Shown here: positions 47,322 through 56,437 of the stretch, piece by piece | Layout of the letters: the number at the start of each line of letters is the position of its first letter | Numbering within the stretch: position 1 is the first letter of the stretch | Origin: Novosphingobium sp. FKTRR1 | Lineage (GTDB): Bacteria; Pseudomonadota; Alphaproteobacteria; Sphingomonadales; Sphingomonadaceae | Length of the DNA: 64,000 bases | Assembly (NCBI RefSeq): GCF_020404405.1 | Contig: NZ_JAIZDA010000005.1 | Location: 124,001-188,000, forward strand | Reading direction: 5' to 3' | Position numbers and translations under genes: made by a program | The notes under the pieces: model-generated | Databases searched by the model: none | Seen by the model: only the letters and a program-made list of their open reading frames with translations | What the model was told of the DNA's origin: nothing

Positions 47322-49574
47322 CTAAACACTACCAGTTTGGCGCAATATGCTGGCCTGATATTCCCGCTCAAACACCGCAAAGGGTTGCGGGCGGCCAAGA
47401 TAATAGCCCTGCGCGTGGTCGCAACCGAGGTCGCGGAGCAACGCAAACGTCGCCGCATCCTCGATCCCTTCTGCCACCACCACTTGCCCCAGGGCATGGG
47501 CAAGGTGGATCGTGCTGGTGACAATGGTGCGGTCGCGTTCGCTGGTCACGACCTTGCTGACAAAGCGTCGATCCAGCTTCAACTCGTCGCTGGGCAGATC
47601 GGCAAGATAGGCAAGGCTGGCCTCGCCGGTGCCGAAATCGTCGATCGACAGGCGGAAGCCCATCTTGCGTAGCTGGGTGAGATTGTGACAGGCGGCCGGC
47701 CGGTTCCGCACGCTAGATGTCTCGGTGATCTCGATCGTAAGCAGGGTCGGGTCGATCGCGCGGCGCCGGACGATCTCGGCGAAATTGGTGACCAGATCGG
47801 CCTTGTCGACCATCTGCGCGGACAAGTTGACGCTCATCTGGAACCGCTGCCCAAGCGCATTGAGTTTGTGCGCAGCGGTGATCGCCTGCTCCAGCACCCA
47901 ATAGGTCAACGCGTCAATCCGCCCAGCCCGCTCGGCATGGAGGATGAAGGCATCGGGTGCGATCGGGCCACGCGTCGGGTGGTTCCAGCGGATCAGGGCT
48001 TCGGCACCGCAGATCCGACCGCGCGGAACATCCCACTGCGACTGGAACGCCAGCCAGATGTCGCCATTGCGCAAGCCCTCGTCGATCCGGGCGTGCAGCG
48101 ACAGTTCCCACGGCGCCTCAGCCAGCCGATGCGCTTCGAACAATTCGATGGCCCGGCCGTTGTTCAAAGCCTCGTTCGCACTGGCCAGCGCCGAATTGAC
48201 CCGGGTCAGCGCATCGAGCCCTTCGTTGCGATCGAGCCCGAAGTGGATCGTGGTGTCGAAGGTATGCGGCCCGATCTGCAACGGAGCCGAAAACAGCGCT
48301 CGCATACCTTCAAGGTGGCTTAGCTGCATTTCCAGCGGGCGGGCCTCTTCGGTCCAGGCAAAATGGCCGCCATCGCCGTGGAAGATATCATCGGTGCCGG
48401 ACCCTACCGAAATGCGCCGGGCGATCTGGCGGGCATATTCGCCGTGCAGATCCTGCGGCAGGGTCGCGAGCATTTCCTCATAACGCGCGATGACCGCGAC
48501 GATAACGTCACGGCCGATCTCGATCTGCCTGGTGGAAATCGCCAGAAGATTGGGTAAGCCCGATGCACTGGTGTGCTGAATGCGTCGGGTTCGTTTTTGC
48601 CACATCCGGATCAGGGAATAGAACAGCAGCAGCAGCATCGCCGCTTCTGGTTCGACGACAATGCCCATTGTGCGCAGAGGTACAGGCACCAGCAACGTTG
48701 CCCAAACAGCCCCGCCATAGAGCAATGATTTGTGCAACCGCGATGTCGAACGGTGCGCAAGCCAGACCGAAGCGCTTGCCAGAAGCAGCAGCGGAAAGAT
48801 GCCCAACGACAAGTTGAGCGGTTTATGCAGAGCAACAGCCCCTGCGATGTCGGCTGCATACTGACCGACAATTTCGTGCCCGAAGAAGCCAGCCGATGGT
48901 GTCTGCGCGGTATTGGTGACCAGCACCTGCTTGCCGCGCAATGTCTCCGCCGGGACCGCACCGTCGAGCAGTCGTAGCCCCGAGATGCGCGGTATCGTGG
49001 CCGGATCCATCGCGAAATCGGGTTCGAATGTCGCGCCGTCAGATCCCTGCACGCCGGCCAGCTCAGCGCTCACCGTAGGATAGCGGGTGTTGCCGATAGC
49101 CACCGAATAGGGGCCCGACTTCACATAATAGAGAAAATCGGCGTTCCAGGCCGACACCGCGATCGGTGCTCGCGCTGCAATGTCGGGAGGAGGAAACCGG
49201 AACACGTCGGCTTCGAAACTATCCAGCTTTTGCGCACGTACGACCATCACCAGCCGATTGCCGAAGGCGGCGATCTCCTCCCGCAACCGTGTGTCACCGC
49301 TCTTACTCAGACCATACGGGATCTTGGTGTCGAAGAACACGCGCGCGACGCCCTGCTGGCGAAGCTTTTGCAGCAGCCGGGCATAGTCGAAAGAACCGCC
49401 ATCATGGATCTCGTCCGTGGCGACCAGCACGATCGACTTGGGCGCAGGTTCACCGTAAAATTTGTACTCGGCGTTCCAGAATGCGTGATTTATGACTCCT
49501 CCGGCCCCGAACAGCCATAATGCAAGGCTGATCAAGAGGCTGATTCCAAGAGGTGATCGCAAAATCCGTCGCAT
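47322..49574 (-). CDS. CHASE2-EAL cyclic-di-GMP phosphodiesterase
   Basis: A 750-residue membrane sensor. A first helix (about 9-30), a periplasmic CHASE2 domain with VLVATDEIHDGGSFDYARLLQKL, and three helices (about 255-325) lead into the cytoplasm. A degenerate GGDEF domain follows (GDGGHFAW in place of GGDEF, about residue 400), then a full EAL domain: AEALIRW (about 523), NLSAQMV, IEITET, DDFGTG, ELKLDR, AEGIED and QGYYLGRPQP. The metal and catalytic residues are all kept, so c-di-GMP hydrolysis is expected. ATG 49574 is used, not the TTG one codon before. It lies 140 bases after the EPS amidotransferase. Confidence 0.9.
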   Translation of the reverse strand: MRRILRSPLGISLLISLALWLFGAGGVINHAFWNAEYKFYGEPAPKSIVLVATDEIHDGGSFDYARLLQKLRQQGVARVFFDTKIPYGLSKSGDTRLREEIAAFGNRLVMVVRAQKLDSFEADVFRFPPPDIAARAPIAVSAWNADFLYYVKSGPYSVAIGNTRYPTVSAELAGVQGSDGATFEPDFAMDPATIPRISGLRLLDGAVPAETLRGKQVLVTNTAQTPSAGFFGHEIVGQYAADIAGAVALHKPLNLSLGIFPLLLLASASVWLAHRSTSRLHKSLLYGGAVWATLLVPVPLRTMGIVVEPEAAMLLLLFYSLIRMWQKRTRRIQHTSASGLPNLLAISTRQIEIGRDVIVAVIARYEEMLATLPQDLHGEYARQIARRISVGSGTDDIFHGDGGHFAWTEEARPLEMQLSHLEGMRALFSAPLQIGPHTFDTTIHFGLDRNEGLDALTRVNSALASANEALNNGRAIELFEAHRLAEAPWELSLHARIDEGLRNGDIWLAFQSQWDVPRGRICGAEALIRWNHPTRGPIAPDAFILHAERAGRIDALTYWVLEQAITAAHKLNALGQRFQMSVNLSAQMVDKADLVTNFAEIVRRRAIDPTLLTIEITETSSVRNRPAACHNLTQLRKMGFRLSIDDFGTGEASLAYLADLPSDELKLDRRFVSKVVTSERDRTIVTSTIHLAHALGQVVVAEGIEDAATFALLRDLGCDHAQGYYLGRPQPFAVFEREYQASILRQTGSV

Positions 49575-49628
49575 CAAGCCTCAGCGTAAAGCATTGAGTG
49601 CCGAGGCTAGGGACCAATGGTTTATATT

Positions 49629-49657
49629 AGCTTACCAAGCGCGCGGCAGGCGCCCAA
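49629..49657 (-). promoter_or_regulatory. Possible promoter of the EAL gene
   Basis: On the minus strand TTGGGC and TAAGCT are separated by 17 bases in the 140-base spacer between the amidotransferase and the EAL gene, and a TATAAA follows. The -35 box matches the consensus only in part. If real, the EAL gene can be expressed apart from the EPS operon. Confidence 0.3.
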
Positions 49658-49714
49658 GTGTTTGGCAAGGCTTGGCAAGTCTTTCACTGGGCAACGCTTT
49701 GCCGGTAGCGCTCG

Positions 49715-51616
49715 CTAGCCGACGTTTCCCAGGCAGCGATCGAGGCCGCGTTCGAGCATCAGCAACTGCCACAGAAGTCTGCTGTGATCGGCTCGGCCGC
49801 TGATGTGGCCTTCGACCAGCGATGACACCCGCGCCGGATCGAACCAGCCGGTCTGCGCCAGCGTGCCCGACCGGACGATCGCGCGCGCCTGATCGGCCAG
49901 TGGCCCGCGCAGCCACGCCGCGATCGGCGTGACGAAGCCCATCTTCGAGCGGAACAGCACGTCATCGGGCAAGTACCGGCGCATCGTCTGCTTGAGTATC
50001 CATTTGCCGGTCTGACCGCGCACCCGCAGTCCTTCTGGCAGGCGTGCACCGAATTCCACCAGCCGGTGATCGAGCAGAGGCTCGCGCGCTTCAAGGCTGA
50101 CCGCCATGCTGGCACGATCGACCTTGGTCAGGATATCGCCCGGCAGCATGAACTTGAGATCGGCATACTGTGCGCGATCCAGTCCGCTGCGCGCAGGCGC
50201 GTTGCGCATCAGTTCGACGACAGGCTGTTCGGCGCGATAATCGCCGCGCAACTTGCGGAAATCGTCGGTGTAAAGCGCATCGCGCGCTTCGGCCGAGGTC
50301 ACACTCAACGAACGCGCATAGCCTTCTTCGCTGCTGCGGGCGAGGCTTTGCAGCGTGGCCTTGGCCCGCAGCGGACGCGGCGCGAAATCAAGCTTGGGGT
50401 AGAGCGCGCCCAGCGTGCCGAACAGCGGTCCGCGCAAGGCTTGTGGCAAGAGCTTGCGCGCCTGATCCTCGCGATATTGGAAAGTCTGGCGGCGATACCC
50501 GGCAAAGGCCTCGTCCGCACCATCGCCCGACAGAGCCACGGTGACATGCTCGCGCGCCAGTTCGCACACCCGGAACGTCGGCAGCGCCGAGGCATCGGCA
50601 AACGGCTCATCGAACATCGCGGCCAGCCGGTCGATCAGCGAGAAGTCGTCGGCCGACACGGTTCGCTGATAATGCTCGGTGCCGAACTGGGCGGCGACTC
50701 GGCTGGCATAGGCGGTTTCGTCTAGTGCTGTGACATCGAAGCCGATCGAGCAGGTCTTGACCGGATCGCGCGAGGCCTCGGCCATCAGCGCGACTACGCT
50801 CGAACTGTCGACCCCACCCGAAAGGAACGCGCCCAGCGGCACATCCGCCGCCATCCGCGAGGTCACGCCTTCGCGCAGATGGTGCAGCAACTCCGCTTCA
50901 AGATCGGCGGCGCTGCCCCTTGCGCGCTCGGTGAAGGAGATGTCCCACCACTGCACCGGCGGTGGCGGCGGGGCGTCGTGGCGCAGCAGGCGGTAATGGC
51001 CTGCGGGCAGCTTCTCGACGCCCTTCAGGATCGCGCGGGCATCGGGGACAAAGCCCCACGCCATGAAGTCCTCCACCGCCAGCGGATCGACATCGCGCCG
51101 CAACGAAGGATGCGCCAGCAGCTGTTTCAGTTCGGACCCGAAGATCACGCTGCCATCGGCCAGCGTGGCCATGTGCAGGGGCTTCACCCCCAGCCGGTCA
51201 CGCGCCAGCAGCAGCGTGCGCTGCCGCAGATCATAGAGTGCAAAGGCGAACATGCCATTCAGGCGCGGCAGACAGTCGACGCCCCACCGCTGCCAGGCGG
51301 CAAGGATCACCTCGCTGTCACCATCGGTGTGGAATGTGGCGCCTTGCGCGGCCAGTTCTGCGCGCAATTCACGGAAGTTGTAGATCTCGCCGTTGAACAC
51401 CAGCATGGCACTGCCATCGGTGCTGGCCATCGGCTGGGGCGATCCGGCCAGATCGATGATCGCCAGCCGCAGGTGGCCCAGCCCTACGCCCGGCGCGGTC
51501 CACACCCCTTGACCATCAGGCCCGCGATGCGCCGCGACCGTCAGCATCCGTTCGAGCCGCGCCGGATCGACTGGCTTGAGCCCCTCGGTGTGAAAAATGC
51601 CCGCAATCCCGCACAT
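49715..51616 (-). CDS. XrtA/PEP-CTERM-associated amidotransferase (asparagine synthase-like)
   Basis: A 633-residue class II glutamine amidotransferase of the asparagine synthase fold, matching the exosortase A-associated amidotransferase family (TIGR03108). Cys2 is the glutaminase nucleophile (MCGIAGIF), RGPDGQG and NGEIYNFREL line the glutamine site, and the synthetase domain has the ATP-pyrophosphatase loop LSGGVDSSS and ALSGDGADEAFAGY. In EPS loci such enzymes probably amidate a sugar acid or a precursor and do not make free asparagine. It lies three bases after xrtA, the last gene of the tightly packed EPS run. Confidence 0.92.
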   Translation of the reverse strand: MCGIAGIFHTEGLKPVDPARLERMLTVAAHRGPDGQGVWTAPGVGLGHLRLAIIDLAGSPQPMASTDGSAMLVFNGEIYNFRELRAELAAQGATFHTDGDSEVILAAWQRWGVDCLPRLNGMFAFALYDLRQRTLLLARDRLGVKPLHMATLADGSVIFGSELKQLLAHPSLRRDVDPLAVEDFMAWGFVPDARAILKGVEKLPAGHYRLLRHDAPPPPPVQWWDISFTERARGSAADLEAELLHHLREGVTSRMAADVPLGAFLSGGVDSSSVVALMAEASRDPVKTCSIGFDVTALDETAYASRVAAQFGTEHYQRTVSADDFSLIDRLAAMFDEPFADASALPTFRVCELAREHVTVALSGDGADEAFAGYRRQTFQYREDQARKLLPQALRGPLFGTLGALYPKLDFAPRPLRAKATLQSLARSSEEGYARSLSVTSAEARDALYTDDFRKLRGDYRAEQPVVELMRNAPARSGLDRAQYADLKFMLPGDILTKVDRASMAVSLEAREPLLDHRLVEFGARLPEGLRVRGQTGKWILKQTMRRYLPDDVLFRSKMGFVTPIAAWLRGPLADQARAIVRSGTLAQTGWFDPARVSSLVEGHISGRADHSRLLWQLLMLERGLDRCLGNVG

Positions 51617-51619
51617 CGT

Positions 51620-53215
51620 TCAGCGCGCTCCCTGATTCTGGCCGCTAGCGATGTGATCGAACCATGCGGGCAACGGCCCGCCCGCGCTGCGGAACCGCTC
51701 GATCAGATCGGCGGGCGCCGGGCCCTGCCCGTCTTGCGCCGACAGGATCAGAGTTGCGGTAGCGCGGCGGCGCAGCAGCAACCGGTCGAGCATGTTGGCC
51801 AGCTTCAACCGCAAGTTGCTGCCGGTGATGACCCCACCGTCGCGGTACCACGTCACCGCCAGCCGGTGGACCGGCCCCGGCGCCTGAATTACGTCGCTTT
51901 TGCCAAAGGCGAAGTCCGGTCCCGCCCGCTCCCACGCCCAGTGGCTGCCCAGCGGGAGCGCGCCCTGACCAAAGCCGCCCGCTTCCTTGCCGTCGGTCTG
52001 CCGGTCATACAGCGCAAAGGACAAGTCCACCACGTGCCCTGCGGCATCGCCATAGCGCGCGCGCAGGCGTCGGTCGGCGCCGCCATGAAGCGGCATCCAT
52101 TCCGCGCCCGAACCAAGCGCGACCATGCTCCAGCCGCGAACTTGCGGAAGTGCGAGATCGGCCGGGAGAGGAGCCGCCATCCGCTCGGCGAGCGCGGCCC
52201 AGCCCAGAAACAAAGCGCACAGGCCGGCCAATGCGCCCAGCGCCGCGCCATTGCCGATGCGCAAGGCCGCCAGTCGATCCAGCAAGAGGGATGCCAATAT
52301 TGCGGCGGGATCTACCATCGGATCATCGATCGCCCGGTCGAAAAAACGCCATCCGACCGCCATCACCAGCGCCATCACGAAGGCGAAGAAGAACCAGCCA
52401 TAAAACACATGGTCGAAGCCCGAGGCGAACGCGATGCCGTACCAACCGGCGATCCAGATCGTGCCCCATGCGCGCAGACCGTTGGCAAGGATCGGAACGA
52501 CCACTGCCGCCGCCATAAATGCCGCACGGCGCGGCCAACGGCGAAAGCAGACGTTGGCGACCAGCGTGCCATAGGCAATCATCGCGATCAGGAACTTCAC
52601 CCCCGAGCACGCTTCAGCCACCTCGAAGTAGCCTCCGGGGGTGGTGATGAACACACCATCGATGGTCGCAGGCACCTGGCTGATGGCCAAGAACGCCATG
52701 GTCAGGCGCGCCGTCACGGTCTGGAGCGTGGGGATCAGTTCGTCGCCGAAGGGGACCAGAAACACCATGTAGCCAAGCGGAAACAGCAAGGCCGCTGCCA
52801 CTTGTGGGCCGAGCACCGTCAGCGCGCTGCCTTGCAGCAGCACCACTGCCGCAAGTTGCTGCGCCATGGCCAGCCCGGCGAATTCGCCCAGCAGCCACAC
52901 GAACAGCGCTCCTGCACAGACCAGCAGGCCCGGCCACCAGGTCGATGGCTGCAATCGCGCCAGCGCGGCCGTCCGCTGGCTGACCAGCCAGACAAGGATC
53001 GCGGGAACCATCAGAATATGGTTGTAGGTCGAACTGTCCCACCACTGCCACGCCATCGCGCGCCAATCGGGCAGGAACAGCACGAACAGCACCACCCATG
53101 CCAGCGTCAGCCGCAGCAGCGGGCCACGCCAGAACACCGGAACGCGGTCGATCAGACGCACGATCAGCCGTTGCAAGGGCGGCAGATCCGCCGGATTGAC
53201 AGTCTCAGGCGGCAT
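51620..53215 (-). CDS. xrtA: Exosortase A fused to an EpsI domain
   Basis: Membrane transpeptidase that recognises the C-terminal PEP-CTERM signal of exported proteins. It is 531 residues. The N-terminal part has about eight membrane helices with the catalytic Cys203 (EACSGVKF), Arg248 (ANGLRAW) and His269 (DHVFYGW). A C-terminal soluble EpsI-type domain (about 310-531) has PADLALPQVRGW and continues to a charged tail; such fusions define the XrtA subgroup in many proteobacteria. ATG 53215 overlaps the glycosyltransferase stop by 11 bases. No PEP-CTERM protein gene is seen in the window. Confidence 0.95.
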   Translation of the reverse strand: MPPETVNPADLPPLQRLIVRLIDRVPVFWRGPLLRLTLAWVVLFVLFLPDWRAMAWQWWDSSTYNHILMVPAILVWLVSQRTAALARLQPSTWWPGLLVCAGALFVWLLGEFAGLAMAQQLAAVVLLQGSALTVLGPQVAAALLFPLGYMVFLVPFGDELIPTLQTVTARLTMAFLAISQVPATIDGVFITTPGGYFEVAEACSGVKFLIAMIAYGTLVANVCFRRWPRRAAFMAAAVVVPILANGLRAWGTIWIAGWYGIAFASGFDHVFYGWFFFAFVMALVMAVGWRFFDRAIDDPMVDPAAILASLLLDRLAALRIGNGAALGALAGLCALFLGWAALAERMAAPLPADLALPQVRGWSMVALGSGAEWMPLHGGADRRLRARYGDAAGHVVDLSFALYDRQTDGKEAGGFGQGALPLGSHWAWERAGPDFAFGKSDVIQAPGPVHRLAVTWYRDGGVITGSNLRLKLANMLDRLLLRRRATATLILSAQDGQGPAPADLIERFRSAGGPLPAWFDHIASGQNQGAR

Positions 53216-54419
53216 CCTGCGCCCCTTCGACCAAGGCGCGCAAATCCCGCGAAACCCGCTCCCAGCCGAACCTTGCGACGACGTAGGCTCGCGCAGCTTC
53301 GCCCATGGCCGCAGCGCCGGCCGGGTCCGCGATCAGCGCCAGTGCGCGGGCCGCCATCTCGGCCGGGCTTTCGGCGATGCGCAGGTGCACGCCATCTTGC
53401 GCGCCGATCCCGGTGGCGGCGCCAGGGGTGACGATCAGCGGCCGCGCCATGGCCATCGCTTCAAGCACCTTGTTCTGCACCCCCCGCGCAATCGCGAGCG
53501 GAGCCACAACCAGCGTCGATCCGGCCAGCCAGGGCTTCACGTCGGGCACCTCACCGGTCACCCGCGTGCCGTTCACACCGTCCAATGCGCGGACGGCGGG
53601 GATTGGCGCACGCCCGACGACATTGAATACGGCATCGGCATGAGCTGCACGGATCGACGGCATCACCGCGTGCGCGAACAATTCGGCGGCAACCACGTTG
53701 GGGGGATAATCCATCTGCCCGGTAAAGGTCAGTTGCACCGCGCCGCCAAGCGTTTCGGGCGCGGGTGCAATGACGGCGGGGTCATAACCATGCCAATCGA
53801 TGCCATTGCCCAAAGTGCACAAGTCGATGCCGGTGCGACGGCCCAGCCGCGCCTCGAACAGCGCCTTTTCCTCGGCGCTGACAAACAGGTAGGTCGTCGC
53901 GCGACGCGCGGTGCGATCCTCGAACCGGCGCAGCAGACGCCCTTCGCGCTGGTAGACCCAGCGCATCGGCCAGCGTCCGGTAGCGCCATAAGCCTCGAAC
54001 TTGGCCGAATCGACATCGACGAAGTCCATCACCACCCGCCCGGTGAAGCCGTCGGGCACAAATTGCGCCATCTGCCCGGAAAAGACGAAGATCGTCGTTA
54101 CCGGACGGGTGGCCAGCACGTGCCTTACCCAATCGCGCAGCGCTTCTGATGCGAACGCCGCCACGCTGATCGGGCGCCCCTGCACCAGCGCACGCGCCGC
54201 GACCAGCGGCAGGGGGCCGGCACGACGTGCCACGCAATGACTCGCAGCAAGGCTGGCCAGTTCAGCAAGCGCTTCCGGCGTATCGCCGTCATCGCCAATG
54301 CACCCGACATGAACTGGCGCCAGCGCTGCCAGTGCGCGCAACAAGTGGCACGAACGGATCTTGTCCCCCCGGTCGGGCGGGAACGGTACCCGGTGCGCCA
54401 GAAACAGGATTTCGCCCAA
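53205..54419 (-). CDS. XrtA-associated glycosyltransferase (TIGR03087-like)
   Basis: A 404-residue GT4-type glycosyltransferase that should add a sugar to the lipid-linked EPS repeat on the cytoplasmic face. It begins GEILFLAHRVPFPPDRGDKIR, typical of the PEP-CTERM/EpsH1-associated sugar transferases. The donor-site region is RGVQNKVLEAMAMARPL (the EX7E-like part), followed by a Gly-rich helix. The start is TTG 54419; no ATG precedes the conserved sequence without running deep into femAB, whose stop it follows by 15 bases. Confidence 0.88.
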   Translation of the reverse strand: MGEILFLAHRVPFPPDRGDKIRSCHLLRALAALAPVHVGCIGDDGDTPEALAELASLAASHCVARRAGPLPLVAARALVQGRPISVAAFASEALRDWVRHVLATRPVTTIFVFSGQMAQFVPDGFTGRVVMDFVDVDSAKFEAYGATGRWPMRWVYQREGRLLRRFEDRTARRATTYLFVSAEEKALFEARLGRRTGIDLCTLGNGIDWHGYDPAVIAPAPETLGGAVQLTFTGQMDYPPNVVAAELFAHAVMPSIRAAHADAVFNVVGRAPIPAVRALDGVNGTRVTGEVPDVKPWLAGSTLVVAPLAIARGVQNKVLEAMAMARPLIVTPGAATGIGAQDGVHLRIAESPAEMAARALALIADPAGAAAMGEAARAYVVARFGWERVSRDLRALVEGAQDAA

Positions 54420-54433
54420 GGCCAGCGCCGCGC

Positions 54434-55507
54434 TCAGGCCAGACCGGCAGAGATGAGCGGCCCCAGCCGGTTGGCCAGCGCCAAAGGCAGTTTCTGCCAC
54501 AGCGCGATCTGGGCGCGATAGCGCGGGCTCAACGGGTTCACGTCGCGCACCGGCGCGCCGTCGGCAGTCCAGTGCGCATAGGCCAGCGGTTCGGGCACGA
54601 ACCCCCAGTTGCGCTTGAAATGGAATGCGCCGGTATCGGTCTTGGAGCGGCCGAAATCGAAGCGGTCGCAACCGCGCCCACGTGCATGGTTCATCAGCGC
54701 GTAGTACATCACGTCGTTGGCGCGCAGCGCCCGTGCGGCAAACACGCCCCCGCCCCAATACGGCATCACCGCCCCGCGATGATACAGGCTCAGAACCGAG
54801 GCGACTGGCGCCCCTTCGTGCACAACCGTCAGGATATCGGCATCAGGCCCGAACCGGTCTAGCACCGCATCGAACAGCGCACGCGGAAACACCGGCGTCC
54901 CCAGATTGCGCACCGATTCGGCGTAGACGGCATAATGCGCCGCGCGATCCTGCGCGCTGGCGCCGGTGCGGATCTCGAAACCATGGGCCAGACCTTTGCG
55001 CACTTCGGCGCGCTGTTTGCGCGGTACGGCGAGCAGTTCGGCTTCATCGTCGGTTGCCAGCGCGCGGACGAACCCGGCGTGCGAGGTGCGCTTCACCTGC
55101 CAGCCGGAGCCTTCAGGCAGGGCGCCGCCGCGCAGTTCCAGCGTCGGGCAGGTCAACCGCCGGGCCAGTTCGCATGCGGCTTGCGCCAGCGCGGTCGCGT
55201 CCGCCGGATCGCCGATCGCTCCGCCGCCCACGGCAAAGCCGGTGGACACCAATGCGCGACCGAACAGCGGTGAATGCGCGGCATGGAGCGGCAAAAGCGC
55301 GGTGATTTGGCCATCGCGCTCGGCCAGCAGGATGTGCGCGGGATGGCCGGTGGCCGCCTCGACAGCATCGAGCCATTCGAGCCGGTGGAACGCGGTGGCT
55401 TCGGGGCATTGTGCCAGAAACCGAACGATCGCAGGCCGGTCGCCCGGATCGGCGCGGCGTATGCGGTGATCGAGCAGGCTTGCTCGCCCAAGGAACGGCG
55501 CATTCAT
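54434..55507 (-). CDS. FemAB-family XrtA-associated protein
   Basis: A 357-residue member of the FemAB/GNAT-like acyltransferases found next to exosortase genes (TIGR03019). Family features include the N-terminal AFHRLEWLDAVE, the centre RKQRAEVRKGL, the AYWGGGV-like stretch MPYWGGGVFAARALRANDVMYYALM and FDFGRSKTDTGAFHFKRNWG. FemAB enzymes move aminoacyl groups to peptides; the EPS-linked group probably adds an amino acid or acyl group to the polysaccharide. This is inferred. ATG 55507 overlaps the deacetylase stop (ATGA). Confidence 0.88.
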   Translation of the reverse strand: MNAPFLGRASLLDHRIRRADPGDRPAIVRFLAQCPEATAFHRLEWLDAVEAATGHPAHILLAERDGQITALLPLHAAHSPLFGRALVSTGFAVGGGAIGDPADATALAQAACELARRLTCPTLELRGGALPEGSGWQVKRTSHAGFVRALATDDEAELLAVPRKQRAEVRKGLAHGFEIRTGASAQDRAAHYAVYAESVRNLGTPVFPRALFDAVLDRFGPDADILTVVHEGAPVASVLSLYHRGAVMPYWGGGVFAARALRANDVMYYALMNHARGRGCDRFDFGRSKTDTGAFHFKRNWGFVPEPLAYAHWTADGAPVRDVNPLSPRYRAQIALWQKLPLALANRLGPLISAGLA

Positions 55508-56403
55508 GCCCGGTTCTCCGCATCGACCCGCAAGGCTTCGCGCGCCGCCAGTTCGTCCATCCGCCCCCAGCGGAAGTCGGCCAACAGGCGGACCAGCTTG
55601 GGCGCCATGACCGACAGGTTGGTATAGTGGCGCACCTTTGACTTCCATGGCGCGTTCGCTACGCGCGGCTGGTCGGGATCGATTTCCCACGGGTGGAAAT
55701 ACGTCAATGCCGGGCGCTGGTCGCGGGAATTGACCCGGCCTATCGCCCAGCGCGACAGCGCATAAGGCAACAAACGGAAGAACCCGCCACCACCCGCCGC
55801 CAGCCGCCGCCCGGCCACTTCGGCGGTCGTCACCGGCACTTCAAGCAGCGCCGCGCCCGCGACGGGGCGGAAGGCAAAGCGCGGCGCCTCGCGCCAGCCA
55901 TAGTGGTCGTGCACGATCGGGGCGACGCTGGACGAGTAGGCATACCCCTGTTCGGCCAAGACTTCGTGCGCCCAGCGATTGCGCGCATCGATCGAGAAAC
56001 TGGGCGCGCGATAGCCTGTCACCGCTTGCCCGGTCAGTTCCTGCAGCACGTTGCGCGCGCGGATCAGGTCCGCTGCAAAGCCATCGCGGGTCAGCGTGAA
56101 CACCCGCGCATGGTCCCAGCCATGGCTGGCGATCTCGTGGCCTTCGTTCGCGATCCGGCGCATCAGCGCAGGCACCCGCTGCGCCACCCAGCCGAGCGTG
56201 AAGAACGTGCCTCGGACCCCGGCATCGGCAAACATCTGCAGGATCGCGTCACAGTTGTGCTCGACCCGCAGATCGAGCCCATCCCACGTGCCGCGGTCGA
56301 TCACGTTTTCGAACGCGCCGACCTGGAACCAATCCTCGACATCGACCGAAAGGCCGTTGATCAAGGCGCTCGCCGCACTGTCTGGGGCCGTTGCTCCGGG
56401 CAT
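55504..56403 (-). CDS. XrtA-associated polysaccharide deacetylase
   Basis: A 299-residue NodB-type carbohydrate deacetylase of the PEP-CTERM locus subfamily (TIGR03006, with a DUF3473 C-terminus). The metal and catalytic residues are visible: Asp pair in SVDVEDWFQV, the His pair in SHGWDHARV and the Arg in GYRAPSFSI; the C-terminal PALTYFHPWEIDPDQPR has the last His. No signal peptide is evident. ATG 56403 is chosen; GTG 56418 directly abuts the AAGGAG ribosome site, which makes it a poorer start. It removes acetyl groups from EPS sugars or precursors. Confidence 0.92.
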   Translation of the reverse strand: MPGATAPDSAASALINGLSVDVEDWFQVGAFENVIDRGTWDGLDLRVEHNCDAILQMFADAGVRGTFFTLGWVAQRVPALMRRIANEGHEIASHGWDHARVFTLTRDGFAADLIRARNVLQELTGQAVTGYRAPSFSIDARNRWAHEVLAEQGYAYSSSVAPIVHDHYGWREAPRFAFRPVAGAALLEVPVTTAEVAGRRLAAGGGGFFRLLPYALSRWAIGRVNSRDQRPALTYFHPWEIDPDQPRVANAPWKSKVRHYTNLSVMAPKLVRLLADFRWGRMDELAAREALRVDAENRA

Positions 56404-56437
56404 GGCGACGCACTGCACTCCTTCGTCGGATTGGTGA

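Noticed and set aside
49629..49657. Intrinsic terminator between the amidotransferase and EAL genes
   Set aside because: No GC-rich stem followed by a T tract could be built in the spacer; only possible promoter boxes remain.
50879..53431. 850-codon open frame on the plus strand across the amidotransferase and xrtA genes
   Set aside because: It is antisense to two clearly conserved genes, is rich in Arg, Gln, His and Pro, and has no recognisable domain. It is a GC-bias shadow frame.
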